A stretch of DNA of 64,000 bases from Lacisediminihabitans changchengi (GTDB lineage Bacteria > Actinomycetota > Actinomycetes > Actinomycetales > Microbacteriaceae): contig NZ_JAEPES010000002.1 of the NCBI RefSeq assembly GCF_016634425.1, positions 310,001 through 374,000 of the forward strand, read 5' to 3'. Position numbers and translations under genes: made by a program. Below, one piece after another: positions 24,197 to 33,953 of the stretch. A model generated the notes under the pieces. It saw nothing but the letters and a program-made list of their open reading frames with translations, did not search any database and was not told the DNA's origin. Numbering within the stretch: the stretch's first letter is position 1; every line of letters starts with the position of its first letter.

Positions 24197-25633
24197 ATGG
24201 ACAACGAACCCGAGGAAAAGCCCGCCCCGACGCGTTCTCCTGCCCCTCGCTCAGCGGCCCAGAAGCCGCGCAATTCTGCAGCCGGAACGACCGGAGCGAC
24301 CCCGAAGACCCCTGCGCGCACCCGCTCGTCGAGCGCGGCAACCGCCGCGGCGAAACGCGCAGCTGCCACGGGATCGAAGCCGCGCGCGACTCCCGCCGAC
24401 ACGACCGAGGGCGCCGCAGCCCCGCGCGCGCCGAGGGCTGCCGGTGCGGTTCCTCGCGCCTCGAAGCCGGCTGCGCCGCGAACCAGTGCGGCCTCGAAGC
24501 CGACTGCTGCGCGCACCACATCCGCCTCGAAGGTCACAGCCCCGCGTACCACGGCCGCGTCGAAAGCGGCTGCCGCCCGGGCGGCGGCCGCGAAGGCGGC
24601 AGCCATCGAGAAGACTGCACCGGTAGATCTGCCGGAAACCGAGCTGCCGGAAAGCGAGCTGCCGGAAACCACGATCGAGGTGATCGAGGTGCCTGAGGAG
24701 GTGGCGGAGGCCGCCGAGACATCGGTCGTGACGGATGCGGCGGCCGCGACATCCGCTGCCCGCACAGCTCACACTCGGCCGGTCACCACGCGGCCGGTCA
24801 CCACGCCTCCGCGCGCGCCGAAGAACGCGCCGAAGAAGTCGACGGCACCCGCACCGAGCACCGCGCCGAACGACGGTGTCGTGCTGCGGATCGAGCAGCT
24901 CACCAAGCGGTTCGGCGACACGGTGGCGGTGGATCACGTGAGTCTGGCTGTTCCGGCCGGCACGATCTTCGGCCTGGTCGGGCCAAACGGCGCCGGCAAG
25001 ACGACAACTCTCTCGATGGTGACGGGCTTGCTGCGTCCAGATTCCGGAAATATCACGGTGCACGGGGCGAACGTCTGGACCGATCCGGTCGTCGCGAAGC
25101 GCAACATGGGCGTGTTGCCCGACCGGCTGAGACTCTTCGACCGGCTCACCGGCGCCCAACTGCTCTACTACGCGGGCACACTCCGGGGGCTCGATGCCAA
25201 GACGGTGAAGAAGCGCACGGCCGACCTGGCCGGTGCCTTCGGCCTCGAGGACGCACTCGATCGTCTGGTGACGGATTACTCGGCGGGCATGACCAAGAAG
25301 GTCGCGTTGGCGTGCGCCATGATCCACTCGCCGCGGATCCTGATCCTCGACGAGCCGTTCGAGTCCGTGGACCCCGTGTCGGCGGCGAACGTCACCGAGA
25401 TTCTGCAGAATTACGTGGCCGCGGGCGGCACCGTGGTGCTGTCAAGCCACAGCATGGACCTCATCCAGCGCATTTGTGACCTCGTCGCCATCGTCGTCTC
25501 CGGCAAGGTTCTCGCCGCGGGTACCACCGAAGAGGTGCGCGGCACCGGCAGTCTCGAGGAGAAGTTCGTGGAGCTCGCCGGCGGGCGCAAGACGGCGGAG
25601 GGCATGGAGTGGTTGCACAGCTTCTCGGACTGA
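24197..25633 (+). CDS. ABC transporter ATPase with a histone-H1-like N-terminal extension
   Basis: A 478-aa protein in two unlike parts. Residues 1 to about 225 are low-complexity Ala/Pro/Lys/Thr/Arg, with repeated (A)SK-A/T-A units reminiscent of histone H1 or Lsr2/HupB-type tails, broken by an acidic PETELPESELPETT patch (about 145-160). Residues about 228-478 are a complete ABC ATPase: Walker A GPNGAGKT (262-269), signature DYSAGMTKKV, Walker B ILILDEPF and SSHS. A normal ABC subunit is about 240 aa, so half the protein is extra. It overlaps the permease gene by 25 bp. The extension may bind acidic surfaces, lipids or DNA; this is inference. Confidence 0.88.
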   Translation: MDNEPEEKPAPTRSPAPRSAAQKPRNSAAGTTGATPKTPARTRSSSAATAAAKRAAATGSKPRATPADTTEGAAAPRAPRAAGAVPRASKPAAPRTSAASKPTAARTTSASKVTAPRTTAASKAAAARAAAAKAAAIEKTAPVDLPETELPESELPETTIEVIEVPEEVAEAAETSVVTDAAAATSAARTAHTRPVTTRPVTTPPRAPKNAPKKSTAPAPSTAPNDGVVLRIEQLTKRFGDTVAVDHVSLAVPAGTIFGLVGPNGAGKTTTLSMVTGLLRPDSGNITVHGANVWTDPVVAKRNMGVLPDRLRLFDRLTGAQLLYYAGTLRGLDAKTVKKRTADLAGAFGLEDALDRLVTDYSAGMTKKVALACAMIHSPRILILDEPFESVDPVSAANVTEILQNYVAAGGTVVLSSHSMDLIQRICDLVAIVVSGKVLAAGTTEEVRGTGSLEEKFVELAGGRKTAEGMEWLHSFSD

Positions 25634-27180
25634 AACTCCGGCTCCTCGTCAACACGTTCCGGCGCAGCCCGTGGCAGGTCTTCGGCATCATCGTCGCGCT
25701 CGTCTATGGGATGGGAACCGCCCTTCTCGCGGTCGTCGGTCTCACCGCGCTGCGCTTTGTGGACGTCGATCTGGCCGGCAGCATCGCGGTCACGGTCGGC
25801 GCGATCATCACCCTCGGATTCCTGCTGGTTCCGCTCGCCTTCGGGGTGGATGACACCCTCGATCCGCGCGCGTTCGGACTGTTCGGCATCCCCACCACCA
25901 AGCTCGCGACCGGGCTCGCCGTCACCGCGCTGGTTGGGGTGCCAGCGCTCGTCGTGACGATCGTCGCCGTCGCGCAGGTCGTGACCTGGACCCGCACCCC
26001 GCTGTCGGCTTTTCTCGCCATACTCGGCGCCGTTCTCATCGTGATCACCTGCACGCTCGGTGCCCGCGTGACCACCTCGATCGCCGCCTTCTTGTTGGCA
26101 ACGCGGCGCGCGCGGGAGATATCGGCGCTGGTCGCCCTGCTGGTGATCGTGTCGCTCTCGCCACTGCTGGCGATCTCGCTCACCATCGACTGGGGCACCA
26201 AGGGCCCCGAGGTACTCGCTGCGGTCGCGAACGTGGCGGGATGGACCCCACTCGGGGCGGCGTGGGCCGCACCGGCGGCGGCGGCGGCCGGGCATCCTGG
26301 AACCGCCTTTCTCAAGCTGCTCATCGCGCTCGTCTTCGCCGGAGCGCTGGCGCTCGCCTGGCGGGCCTTGGTCGCCAAGATGCTCGTCACCCCGCAGCGC
26401 ATCGCCCGCGAGCGCAGTTACGCGGGTCTCGGCTGGTTCCGGCGCATGCCGGCGACCCCGGCCGGTGCGATCGCGGCCCGCAGCATTACGTACTGGATTC
26501 GGGATGCCCGCTACCACACGTCTCTGCTCGCGGTTCCCGTCGCGCCGCTCGTGTTCGTGATCGTGCTCGCGGTGGCGGGGGTGCCCTGGAACATCCTGGC
26601 GCTGTTGCCGCTGCCGGTGATGTGCCTGTTCCTGTCCTGGTCTGCGCACAACGACATCGCCTACGACAACTCGGCGATGTGGCTGCATATCGCTTCGAAC
26701 GTCTCCGGTGCGGCCGACCGGTTCGGCCGGGTGGTGCCGGCACTGATCATCGGTATCCCGCTCATCCTCATCGGGGCTCCGATCAGCGTGGCCTTCTACG
26801 GCGATTCCTCGGTGCTGCCATCGCTCTACGGCGTGTGCGCCTGCATTCTGCTGGCCGGGCTCGGTCTGTCGAGCGTCATCTCCGCACGGTTCCCCTACCC
26901 GGCGGTGCGACCGGGCGACAGCCCCTTCGCGCAGCCGCAGGCCACCGGATCTGCCGCGGGACTCATCCAGTCGCTCGCCTTCTTCGCCGCGTTGCTCATC
27001 ACCGTGCCCCCGGCTGGGCTAGCCGCGCTCGGCATCCTGTACGGCGAGCACTGGGCGTGGGGCGCGTTCGCCCTGGGTATCGCCCTCGGCGTTGGAGGGC
27101 TGGTGGGAGGAGTCGCCGGCGGTGGTGCCATCTTCCGGCGGCGCGGGCCCGAGCTGCTGGCGTTCACGCTGAAGAACTGA
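25609..27180 (+). CDS. ABC transporter permease, 10-12 membrane spans
   Basis: A 523-aa integral membrane protein starting MVAQLLGLKLRLLVNTFRRSPWQ-like and composed mostly of hydrophobic helices (roughly ten to twelve). Such large permeases of the ABC-2 type are common partners of single ATPases in actinobacteria and are usually exporters of unknown cargo. The GTG start at 25609 lies inside the end of the ATPase gene, so the two are translationally linked. No substrate-binding motif is recognisable. Confidence 0.82.
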   Translation: MVAQLLGLKLRLLVNTFRRSPWQVFGIIVALVYGMGTALLAVVGLTALRFVDVDLAGSIAVTVGAIITLGFLLVPLAFGVDDTLDPRAFGLFGIPTTKLATGLAVTALVGVPALVVTIVAVAQVVTWTRTPLSAFLAILGAVLIVITCTLGARVTTSIAAFLLATRRAREISALVALLVIVSLSPLLAISLTIDWGTKGPEVLAAVANVAGWTPLGAAWAAPAAAAAGHPGTAFLKLLIALVFAGALALAWRALVAKMLVTPQRIARERSYAGLGWFRRMPATPAGAIAARSITYWIRDARYHTSLLAVPVAPLVFVIVLAVAGVPWNILALLPLPVMCLFLSWSAHNDIAYDNSAMWLHIASNVSGAADRFGRVVPALIIGIPLILIGAPISVAFYGDSSVLPSLYGVCACILLAGLGLSSVISARFPYPAVRPGDSPFAQPQATGSAAGLIQSLAFFAALLITVPPAGLAALGILYGEHWAWGAFALGIALGVGGLVGGVAGGGAIFRRRGPELLAFTLKN

Positions 27181-27202
27181 CCGAGGCATCCGTTCCGGCG
27201 TC

Positions 27203-27208
27203 TAAAAT
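27203..27208 (+). promoter_or_regulatory. TAAAAT -10 element of a leaderless promoter
   Basis: TAAAAT followed by 6 nt and the ATG at 27215; the closest match to the -10 consensus among the leaderless promoters in the window. Confidence 0.6.
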
Positions 27209-27214
27209 CGACGT

Positions 27215-27478
27215 ATGAGCGGTGACATTCAGCAGGGCGGCGGAGGAACAGACACTCTCGACCGAGAACTCGAGGAGCTCCTGAATCAGGAGCAGATCGA
27301 GGAGGGCGACCACGAGCGCTTCTCGCACTATGTGCAGAAAGAGAAGATCCTCGCGAGCGCCCTGAACGGCAAGCCCGTGATCGCGCTCTGCGGCAAGGTC
27401 TGGACGCCGGGTCGCGACCCGGAGAAGTTTCCGGTGTGCCCCACGTGTAAAGAGATCTACGAGTCGCTGAAGGGATGA
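27215..27478 (+). CDS. DUF3039 protein, probable zinc-binding
   Basis: An 87-aa protein with an acidic, coiled N-terminal half (1-45) and a conserved C-terminal module: PVIALCGKVWTPGRDPEKF followed by PVCPTCKEIYESL. The three cysteines (C59, C73 and C76 by count) could bind zinc. This is the DUF3039 family, found across actinobacteria with no known role. Its stop overlaps the start of the transporter gene (ATGA). Transcription is probably leaderless from TAAAAT at 27203. Confidence 0.85.
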   Translation: MSGDIQQGGGGTDTLDRELEELLNQEQIEEGDHERFSHYVQKEKILASALNGKPVIALCGKVWTPGRDPEKFPVCPTCKEIYESLKG

Positions 27479-28518
27479 CGGTGAGCAGCACAAACCTGGC
27501 AGCCCCAGTGTCGGGCCAGCGCATACCGCTCAATACTCTGGCCATTGGATTCGGCGTCGCGGGCGTGGCCGAGCTGTGGACAGTGACGGTCACGGCGCTC
27601 GAGTGGCCGTCGTGGATTCCGGAGATCCTGTGGGCAATCACTCTCGTGGTGTGGCTCTGGCTGCTGATCGCCCACACCTATCGGGGCAGCAGGAGTGCTG
27701 ACACGCTGGCGTCGCAACTGCGGCACCCGGCCCAGGGCCCGATCGCCGCCATTGTGCCGTTGATCGGCATGCTCCTCGGTGAAGACCTCCACCGTTTCGC
27801 CCCCGTCCCCGGGCAGATCGTTGTCGCCCTGTCCATTGCTGCAGCAGCGGGCTTTGCGACGTGGCTCATCTCCTATTGGCTGAGCGGTGCACTCGAGTTG
27901 ACCGCGATTCACGGTGGGTACTTCTTACCGACCGTCGCTGCCGGGTTCGTCGCGTCGGCGACAGCCCAATCTGTGGGATTCCATGCCGTCGCCGTGGGGG
28001 CCTTCGCGATTGCCGTCTTCTTCTGGGGCGTCATCTTCACCCTGTTGATTGCCCGTCTCGCGTTCCGGCCTGCTCTGCCGGGCCCCCTGATGCCGACCCT
28101 GGCGATCCTGGTCGCGCCGCCCACGGTCGGCGGGTCGGCATGGTTCTCGCTGACCGGTCAGCAACCCGGCACGGTGGCGTACGCGTTCGCGGGTCTCGCC
28201 GTGCTGATGATCCTGCTGCAAATCGCGTTAATCCCTCGGTTCAGGGTGTTGTCGTTCTCGCTCGGGTTCTGGTCGTTCACCTTCCCCTACACCGCCGTCA
28301 GCAGCTATGCCGTGGAGTGGTTGGAGATCTCCAGACCCGCCGGCTGGGTGGCCTACTGTGTCGCAATTCTCGTCATCTTCACTGGCTTCGTGGTGGCGAT
28401 CGCGGTACGAACGCTGATGCTCACCATCGCCGGTCGCCGGGCTCAAGAGCACACGGGGGAGCGGCAGTTGCAGCGCGCCAACGATCAGGACGCGGCATCC
28501 GTCAGGCGTAACGGGTAG
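27475..28518 (+). CDS. SLAC1/TehA-type (TDT family) membrane protein
   Basis: A 347-aa membrane protein with about ten hydrophobic helices. Motifs such as GGYFLPTVAAGFVAS and LAILVAPPTVGGSAWFSL are characteristic of the tellurite-resistance/dicarboxylate transporter family, which includes the SLAC1 anion channels. The transported anion is not predictable; tellurite resistance itself should not be assumed. It is coupled to DUF3039 by a 4-nt overlap and runs 17 bp into the convergent pncB gene at its 3' end. Confidence 0.82.
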   Translation: MTVSSTNLAAPVSGQRIPLNTLAIGFGVAGVAELWTVTVTALEWPSWIPEILWAITLVVWLWLLIAHTYRGSRSADTLASQLRHPAQGPIAAIVPLIGMLLGEDLHRFAPVPGQIVVALSIAAAAGFATWLISYWLSGALELTAIHGGYFLPTVAAGFVASATAQSVGFHAVAVGAFAIAVFFWGVIFTLLIARLAFRPALPGPLMPTLAILVAPPTVGGSAWFSLTGQQPGTVAYAFAGLAVLMILLQIALIPRFRVLSFSLGFWSFTFPYTAVSSYAVEWLEISRPAGWVAYCVAILVIFTGFVVAIAVRTLMLTIAGRRAQEHTGERQLQRANDQDAASVRRNG

Positions 28519-29797
28519 GGATCACGGGGTCGCCGCGGCCGAGGCGGAAGGCCTCCGCCGGTAGCTCAGCGATCGCGGCGGCACGGTGCGCGCGGGCAAG
28601 CGCCGTGCCGTCGGCTCCGAGGAACCGGGCCTCGGGTTCACCCTCGACGATCAGCGGTACCAGCAGCGGGCGCTGGCTGCCGGTCGCGAGCTCGGGGGAT
28701 CCGAGGTGGATGACCTCCGCCGTCGCTGTGCCGGATGCTGACAGCTCCCGCACGGGAAACTTGCGACCGCCGACCGTGGCTTTGTTCGCCGACCTCTTGG
28801 CCACCGAGATCCAGGCGCCAGCAGCATCCTGCCTGGCCACCAGCTTGTAGACCATGCCGGCCGCGGGGGACCCGGATCCGGTGACGACCGAGGTGCCGAC
28901 GCCGTACGAGTCGACGGGGGCGGCCCGCAGGGCGGCGATGGTGAACTCGTCGAGGTCGTTGGTCACCGTGATCTTCGTGTTCTCGGCGCCGAGCCCGTCG
29001 AGCTGGCGTCGCACGGCAGCGACCTGCTCGGGCAGATCGCCACTGTCGATGCGCACGGCGCCGAGCTCGGGTCCGGCGATCTTCACCGCCAGGTTCACCG
29101 CGGCGGTCACGTCGTAGGTGTCGACCAGCAGCGTGGTTCCCGGTCCCATCGCGGCGACCTGCGCGCGGAAGGCATCCTCTTCGCTGTCGTGAAGCAGGGT
29201 GAAGGAGTGCGCGGCCGTTCCCATGGTCGGGATGCCCCACTGGCGTCCGGCCTGCAGATTGCTGGTCGCGGAGAAACCGGCGATGTAGGCGGCACGGGCG
29301 GCCGCGACCGCGCTCCACTCGCCGGTGCGGCGGGAACCCATCTCGGCGAGCGGTCGACCGCTTGCGGCTGACACCATCCGCGCTGCCGCGCTCGCGACCG
29401 AGCTGTCGTAGTTGAGCACGCTAAGCGCCAGGGTCTCGAGAATGACCGCCTCGGCGAACGAGCCCTCGATGACCAGCAGAGGCGAGCCGGGGAAGTAGAC
29501 CTCGCCCTCCTGGTATCCCCAGACGGAGCCCGCGAATCGGTAGTCGGCGAGCCAGTCGAGGGTGACCGTGTCGACGACGTTCTCGTTCTCAAGCCAGGTG
29601 AGTTCGGCATCCGTGAACCGGAACTCTCCGATGAGCTCGAGCAGCCGGCCGGTGCCGGCGACGACGCCGTAGCGACGGCCACCGGGCAGGCTGCGCGCGA
29701 ACACCTCGAAGATGCTCGGTCGGTCAGCGGTGCCCGAGCGGATGGCCGCGTCGATCATCGTGAGTTCGTAGCGGTCGGTCAGGAGCGAGCTCGTCAC
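28502..29797 (-). CDS. pncB: nicotinate phosphoribosyltransferase
   Basis: A 431-aa enzyme that converts nicotinate and PRPP to nicotinate mononucleotide, with ATP hydrolysis, in the Preiss-Handler route to NAD. The N-terminal [18 protein letters not shown], central [12 protein letters not shown] and the [12 protein letters not shown] phosphate-binding region are all diagnostic. Length is normal. The GTG start at 29797 lies 6 nt after TAGGCT on the minus strand, the leaderless pattern. It is divergent from murI and shares its 3' end with the TDT transporter gene. Confidence 0.95.
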   Translation of the reverse strand: MTSSLLTDRYELTMIDAAIRSGTADRPSIFEVFARSLPGGRRYGVVAGTGRLLELIGEFRFTDAELTWLENENVVDTVTLDWLADYRFAGSVWGYQEGEVYFPGSPLLVIEGSFAEAVILETLALSVLNYDSSVASAAARMVSAASGRPLAEMGSRRTGEWSAVAAARAAYIAGFSATSNLQAGRQWGIPTMGTAAHSFTLLHDSEEDAFRAQVAAMGPGTTLLVDTYDVTAAVNLAVKIAGPELGAVRIDSGDLPEQVAAVRRQLDGLGAENTKITVTNDLDEFTIAALRAAPVDSYGVGTSVVTGSGSPAAGMVYKLVARQDAAGAWISVAKRSANKATVGGRKFPVRELSASGTATAEVIHLGSPELATGSQRPLLVPLIVEGEPEARFLGADGTALARAHRAAAIAELPAEAFRLGRGDPVIPTRYA

Positions 29798-29803
29798 CCG
29801 GCA

Positions 29804-29809
29804 AGCCTA
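29804..29809 (-). promoter_or_regulatory. TAGGCT -10 element for pncB
   Basis: On the minus strand TAGGCT is followed by 6 nt and the pncB GTG start. The divergent murI gene has its own TAAACT element 52 nt away. Confidence 0.6.
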
Positions 29810-29860
29810 GCGATGGCGCCCGGCGTCCCCGCACGCCGCAGCCCGAGGTCGTCGCCAGCG

Positions 29861-29866
29861 TAAACT
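29861..29866 (+). promoter_or_regulatory. TAAACT -10 element for the murI operon
   Basis: TAAACT is followed by 8 nt and the GTG start of murI at 29875, predicting a leaderless or nearly leaderless transcript. Confidence 0.6.
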
Positions 29867-29874
29867 CGAGTTCC

Positions 29875-30735
29875 GTGAACCCGCACCCGACGAACGCCGA
29901 TGCCCCGATCGGCATCTTCGATTCGGGTGTCGGCGGCCTCACGGTGGCCCGGGCGATCATTGACCAGTTGCCGAACGAGTCGGTGCTCTATGTCGGAGAC
30001 ACGGCGCACTCGCCGTACGGCCCCAAACCCATCGCCGATGTGCGTCGCTACACCCTCGAGGTGCTCGACGAAATGGTGGCCCAGGGCGTGAAGATGCTGG
30101 TCATCGCCTGCAACACCGCGTCGTCAGCGATGCTGCGGGATGCCCGCGAGCGCTACACCCTCGGCCTCGGCATTCCTGTGGTGGAGGTCATCCAGCCCGC
30201 CGTCCGTGCGGCAGTGCGTCAGACCCGCAGCGGCCGCGTCGGCGTGATCGGAACGGTGGGCACCATCGGCTCGCGTGCGTATGACGACGCCTTCGCTGCA
30301 GCGCCGCAGCTGACGATTACCTCACAGGCGTGTCCGCGCTTCGTGGAATTCGTCGAGGCCGGCGTCACCAGCGGCGATGAGTTGTTCGCAGTGGCCGAGG
30401 AATACCTGGCACCGCTGCGGGAGGCCGGCGTCGACACGCTCGTGCTCGGCTGCACCCACTATCCGCTCATGTCCGCCGCGATCCAGCGGGTGATGGGGGA
30501 GAGCGTGACGCTGGTCTCGAGTGCGCAGGAGACGGCATCCGACGTCTACAACCTGCTGGTCGAGCACGGACTCGAGCACGACCCCGCCACGCCCCACACG
30601 TACGAGTTCGAGGCGACCGGCGACGACAAGACAGACTTCATCCGGCTTGCCCGACGCTTCCTCGGACCCGAGGTCATCAGCGTCGAGCGGTTGGAAACCG
30701 GCGTGATTCCCCTCCCCACGAAAGGCCTCTCATGA
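29875..30735 (+). CDS. murI: glutamate racemase
   Basis: A 286-aa cofactor-independent racemase making D-glutamate for peptidoglycan. The two catalytic cysteines are Cys79 (VIACNTASS) and Cys193 (VLGCTHYP), and the N-terminal [12 protein letters not shown] and [11 protein letters not shown] motifs are intact. GTG start at 29875. It heads an operon with rph (4-nt overlap), followed by rdgB and mntH, an arrangement common in actinobacteria. Confidence 0.96.
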   Translation: MNPHPTNADAPIGIFDSGVGGLTVARAIIDQLPNESVLYVGDTAHSPYGPKPIADVRRYTLEVLDEMVAQGVKMLVIACNTASSAMLRDARERYTLGLGIPVVEVIQPAVRAAVRQTRSGRVGVIGTVGTIGSRAYDDAFAAAPQLTITSQACPRFVEFVEAGVTSGDELFAVAEEYLAPLREAGVDTLVLGCTHYPLMSAAIQRVMGESVTLVSSAQETASDVYNLLVEHGLEHDPATPHTYEFEATGDDKTDFIRLARRFLGPEVISVERLETGVIPLPTKGLS

Positions 30736-31460
30736 CCCGCATCGACGGACGCACGAACGACCAGCTCCGCCCCATCACCATCGAGCGTGGCTGGAGCGAC
30801 CAGGCAGAGGGGTCCGCGCTCATCTCGTTCGGTCGCACCAAGGTGCTCTGCACGGCGTCGTTCACCAACGGCGTTCCGCGCTGGATGACCGGCAAAGGCA
30901 AGGGCTGGGTCACCGCCGAATATTCGATGCTGCCGCGCTCGACCAACGACCGCATGGACCGCGAGGCGGTCAAGGGCAAGATCGGCGGACGCACCCATGA
31001 GATCTCCCGGCTGATCGGTCGTAGCCTCCGCGCCGTGGTCGACATGAAGGCGCTCGGGGAGAACACCATTGTGCTCGACTGCGACGTGCTGCAGGCCGAT
31101 GGCGGCACCCGGACCGCGGCCATCACGGGCGCCTACGTCGCGCTTGCCGACGCGCTGGAGTGGGGCCGCAGCAAGAACTTCATCGGCAAGAACTCGACCC
31201 CGTTGATCGACAGCGTTTCGGCGGTCTCCGTCGGCATCATCGACGGAACGCCCATGCTCGACCTGGCCTACACCGAGGACGTGCGGGCCGAGACCGACAT
31301 GAACGTGGTCGTCACCGGCCGCGGGCTCTTCGTCGAGGTGCAGGGAACAGCGGAGGGCGCGCCGTTCGATCGTCGTGAACTCGACTCCCTGCTCGACCTC
31401 GCGCTCGGCGGAGCGGTCGACCTGTCCCGAATCCAGAAAGACGCGTTGAACCAGGCCTAG
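30732..31460 (+). CDS. rph: ribonuclease PH
   Basis: A 242-aa phosphorolytic 3'-5' exoribonuclease that trims tRNA 3' ends. Family motifs include [15 protein letters not shown] at the start, [14 protein letters not shown], the RSLRAVVD stretch and [17 protein letters not shown], the phosphate-binding active site. The start overlaps the murI stop (ATGA). Full length, no oddities. It forms a hexameric ring in characterised homologues. Confidence 0.96.
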   Translation: MTRIDGRTNDQLRPITIERGWSDQAEGSALISFGRTKVLCTASFTNGVPRWMTGKGKGWVTAEYSMLPRSTNDRMDREAVKGKIGGRTHEISRLIGRSLRAVVDMKALGENTIVLDCDVLQADGGTRTAAITGAYVALADALEWGRSKNFIGKNSTPLIDSVSAVSVGIIDGTPMLDLAYTEDVRAETDMNVVVTGRGLFVEVQGTAEGAPFDRRELDSLLDLALGGAVDLSRIQKDALNQA

Positions 31461-31536
31461 CCGTGATTGACCGGCGAGCCGAACGCTGGGACGCTTGAGA
31501 GGCGAAACGGCGAGGCCGCGCCGGTAATCTCGGAGG

Positions 31537-32139
31537 ATGACCGCGCAATTAGTTCTGGCAACCCATAACGCCCACAAAGTGGAGGAGCTGCGCAGAATCC
31601 TCGGGTCACGCCTCGATGGCATCGAGCTGATCGGCTACGACGGGCCGGAGCCGGTCGAAGACGGCGACACCTTCGCCGCGAACGCCCTGATCAAGGCGCG
31701 GGCGGCGGCGGAGTTCACCGGGCTACCGGCGATTGCCGACGATTCCGGCATTTCGGCGGCCGCGCTGGGGGGCGCCCCCGGCATCCACTCGGCGCGGTAT
31801 GCGCAGCTGAACGGGCGTCCGATCCGCGACGATGTCGAGAACCTCGAGCTTCTTCTGCGCAACCTCGTGGGGGCGGATGACCGCAGCGCCGAGTTCGTCT
31901 GCGCCGCGGCGCTGGTGCTGCCTGACGGGTACGAGCACGTCGAACTGGGCATCTGGCCGGGCACGGTGCTCGACGAGGCGGTCGGCGGTGGTGGCTTCGG
32001 TTACGACCCGATCTTCAAGCCGGCGGGATACAGCGTCTCGGCGGCGGAACTGACCGCTGACGAGAAGAACGCCGTCAGCCACCGCGCGCAGGCGTTCGAG
32101 GCGATCATGCCGATCGTGCGGGAGCGGCTGCTCGGATGA
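31537..32139 (+). CDS. rdgB: XTP/dITP diphosphatase (Ham1 family)
   Basis: A 200-aa house-cleaning pyrophosphatase that removes deaminated purine triphosphates. It shows the family's TQLVLATHN-type start (here QLVLATHNAHKVEEL), ADDSGISAAALGGAPGIHSARY and FGYDPIFKP. A TAATCT element lies 6 nt before the ATG, although the intervening CGGAGG could also serve as a ribosome site. Its stop overlaps mntH (ATGA). Confidence 0.95.
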   Translation: MTAQLVLATHNAHKVEELRRILGSRLDGIELIGYDGPEPVEDGDTFAANALIKARAAAEFTGLPAIADDSGISAAALGGAPGIHSARYAQLNGRPIRDDVENLELLLRNLVGADDRSAEFVCAAALVLPDGYEHVELGIWPGTVLDEAVGGGGFGYDPIFKPAGYSVSAAELTADEKNAVSHRAQAFEAIMPIVRERLLG

Positions 32140-33386
32140 CCAGGGCCGCGCCCGCGCTCGTCGCCGCGAAGACTCCGCGGCCGACACTGCGCGGGCTCTT
32201 CCTGCTCGGCCCCGCCTTCGTCGCGGCGATCGCCTACGTCGACCCGGGAAACGTCGCGGCAAACCTGTCGGGGGGCGCCCGCTATGGGTACCTGTTGGTC
32301 TGGGTGCTTGTCGCGGCGAACCTCATCGCCGCGCTCGTTCAATACCAGTCGGCGAAGCTCGGTCTGGTGAGCGGCAAGAGCGTGCCGGAGCTCCTGGGCG
32401 AACGCCTGAGCCCGGCGCCGCGCAGGTTGTTCTGGCTGCAGGCGGAGATCGTCGCAGCGGCGACCGACCTCGCCGAGGTCATCGGCGGCGCGATCGCCCT
32501 CAACCTGTTGTTCGGCCTGCCACTGCTGGTCGGCGGTGTGATCGTCGGAGCCGTGTCGATGGCGTTGCTGCTGGTGCAGAGCCGGTTCGGTCAGCGTCCG
32601 TTCGAGAGCGTGATCTTCGGACTGCTCGCGATAATCGCGATCGGATTCCTCGCCGGACTGTTCATCACGCCGCCCGACGGGATCGAGGTGCTCGGCGGCC
32701 TGGTCCCGCGGTTCGAGGGCACCGACTCGGTGCTGATCGCGGCGAGCATGCTGGGTGCCACGGTGATGCCGCACGCGATCTACGTACACTCGGCGCTCGC
32801 CCGCGACCGGCACGGCAAAGCCGTCGGCGACACGGGGCGGCGTCGGCTGCTCCGCGCGACCAAGTGGGATGTCGGCATCGCTCTCGCCCTCGCTGGCGTG
32901 GTCAACATCGGCATGCTGCTGCTCGCCGCGGTCAATCTGCGCGGCGTCGGCAGCACAGACACGATCGACGGCGCCTACCGGGCAATCGGCAGCAGCCTCG
33001 GCCCGGGAATCGCGCTGGTGTTCGCGATCGGCCTGCTGGCCTCGGGGCTGGCCTCGACATCCGTCGGAAGTTATGCGGGCGGAACCATCATGGCGGGCCT
33101 ACTGAAGCGTCGCATCCCGGTGTACGTGCGTCGCTCGGTGACTCTGATCCCGGCGCTGCTCATCCTCGGCATCGGCGTCGACCCCACTCAGGCGCTGGTG
33201 GTCAGCCAAGTGTTTCTGAGTTTCGGCATCCCGTTCGTGCTCGTTCCGCTGCTTCGCCTGACGGGTGATCGCCGCGTGATGGGCGACTACGTGAACTCTC
33301 GACTGATCACGATCGTGCTGACCGCGATCGTCGTTGTCATCGCTGCGCTCAACGTGGGTCTGATCGTGCTCACGGTGACGGGCTGA
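32136..33386 (+). CDS. mntH: Nramp-family divalent metal transporter
   Basis: A 416-aa proton-coupled Mn2+/Fe2+ importer with about eleven membrane helices. Helix 1 carries the metal-binding DPGN (AYVDPGNVAANLS), and helix 6 carries the MPHAIYVHS motif in ATVMPHAIYVHSAL. These are the diagnostic Nramp residues. It is coupled to rdgB by a 4-nt overlap. No manganese-sensing element or MntR site was recognised upstream, consistent with operon transcription from rdgB. Confidence 0.93.
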   Translation: MTRAAPALVAAKTPRPTLRGLFLLGPAFVAAIAYVDPGNVAANLSGGARYGYLLVWVLVAANLIAALVQYQSAKLGLVSGKSVPELLGERLSPAPRRLFWLQAEIVAAATDLAEVIGGAIALNLLFGLPLLVGGVIVGAVSMALLLVQSRFGQRPFESVIFGLLAIIAIGFLAGLFITPPDGIEVLGGLVPRFEGTDSVLIAASMLGATVMPHAIYVHSALARDRHGKAVGDTGRRRLLRATKWDVGIALALAGVVNIGMLLLAAVNLRGVGSTDTIDGAYRAIGSSLGPGIALVFAIGLLASGLASTSVGSYAGGTIMAGLLKRRIPVYVRRSVTLIPALLILGIGVDPTQALVVSQVFLSFGIPFVLVPLLRLTGDRRVMGDYVNSRLITIVLTAIVVVIAALNVGLIVLTVTG

Positions 33387-33410
33387 CGACCGCTTAGGGT
33401 TGATGGCGCT

Positions 33411-33953
33411 ATGACTTCTGATAACACCAGCCCCGTTCCCCTCGACGACAGCCCCGGAGACCGTATCGCGGCCGCCGTCGCCCTCTATGGCGAGAAGGCG
33501 GTAGCCGAGCGCGCCGCCTCCCTGCTGCGCGGCGAGAACGAGGGCGAGGAGTTTCTGCTCTGGGTGGGCGGCCGACACGCACAGGGCGTGCTCGACGGGG
33601 CTCCGCCCCTGTACTGGCCGGAGGTCTGGGGTGCGCGGGCGCTCACCTTCGTCTGGGACGACTCTGCGGCATCCGCTGTGCATCGCGGACTCGCCGATCA
33701 GGCCTGGCGGGTGCGCGAGATGTCGGCGCGCGTCGTCTTCACCCGCCTGCTGCCAGAGACGGATGCCCTGCTCGCGCTTCTCGACGACGAGGTCGCCCGG
33801 GTGCGCGTCGCCGCGGCCCGTGCCCTTGGTGCTGTCGCCGGACTCGAGGTTCGCGACCGCCTGATCGCGCTCCTGCAGGACTCCGAGAAGGAGGTGCGTC
33901 GTGCATCACACGATGCGGTGGTGCGGATCGAGAAGCGGCTCGGGTCGAGCTAG
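33411..33953 (+). CDS. HEAT-repeat protein
   Basis: A 180-aa alpha-helical protein. The C-terminal half consists of HEAT/PBS-lyase-like repeats (RVREMSARVVFTRLL, then EVARVRVAAARALGAVAG, then EVRRASHDAVVRI), which form an interaction surface. The N-terminal part is acidic and helical. No catalytic motif is visible. Its stop overlaps the convergent dedA-like gene by 4 bp. Likely a scaffold or adaptor; the partner is unknown. Confidence 0.75.
   Translation: MTSDNTSPVPLDDSPGDRIAAAVALYGEKAVAERAASLLRGENEGEEFLLWVGGRHAQGVLDGAPPLYWPEVWGARALTFVWDDSAASAVHRGLADQAWRVREMSARVVFTRLLPETDALLALLDDEVARVRVAAARALGAVAGLEVRDRLIALLQDSEKEVRRASHDAVVRIEKRLGSS

Noticed and set aside
27475..28518. naming the gene as tellurite resistance tehA
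   Set aside because: The family also contains dicarboxylate carriers and SLAC1 anion channels; sequence alone does not support the phenotype.
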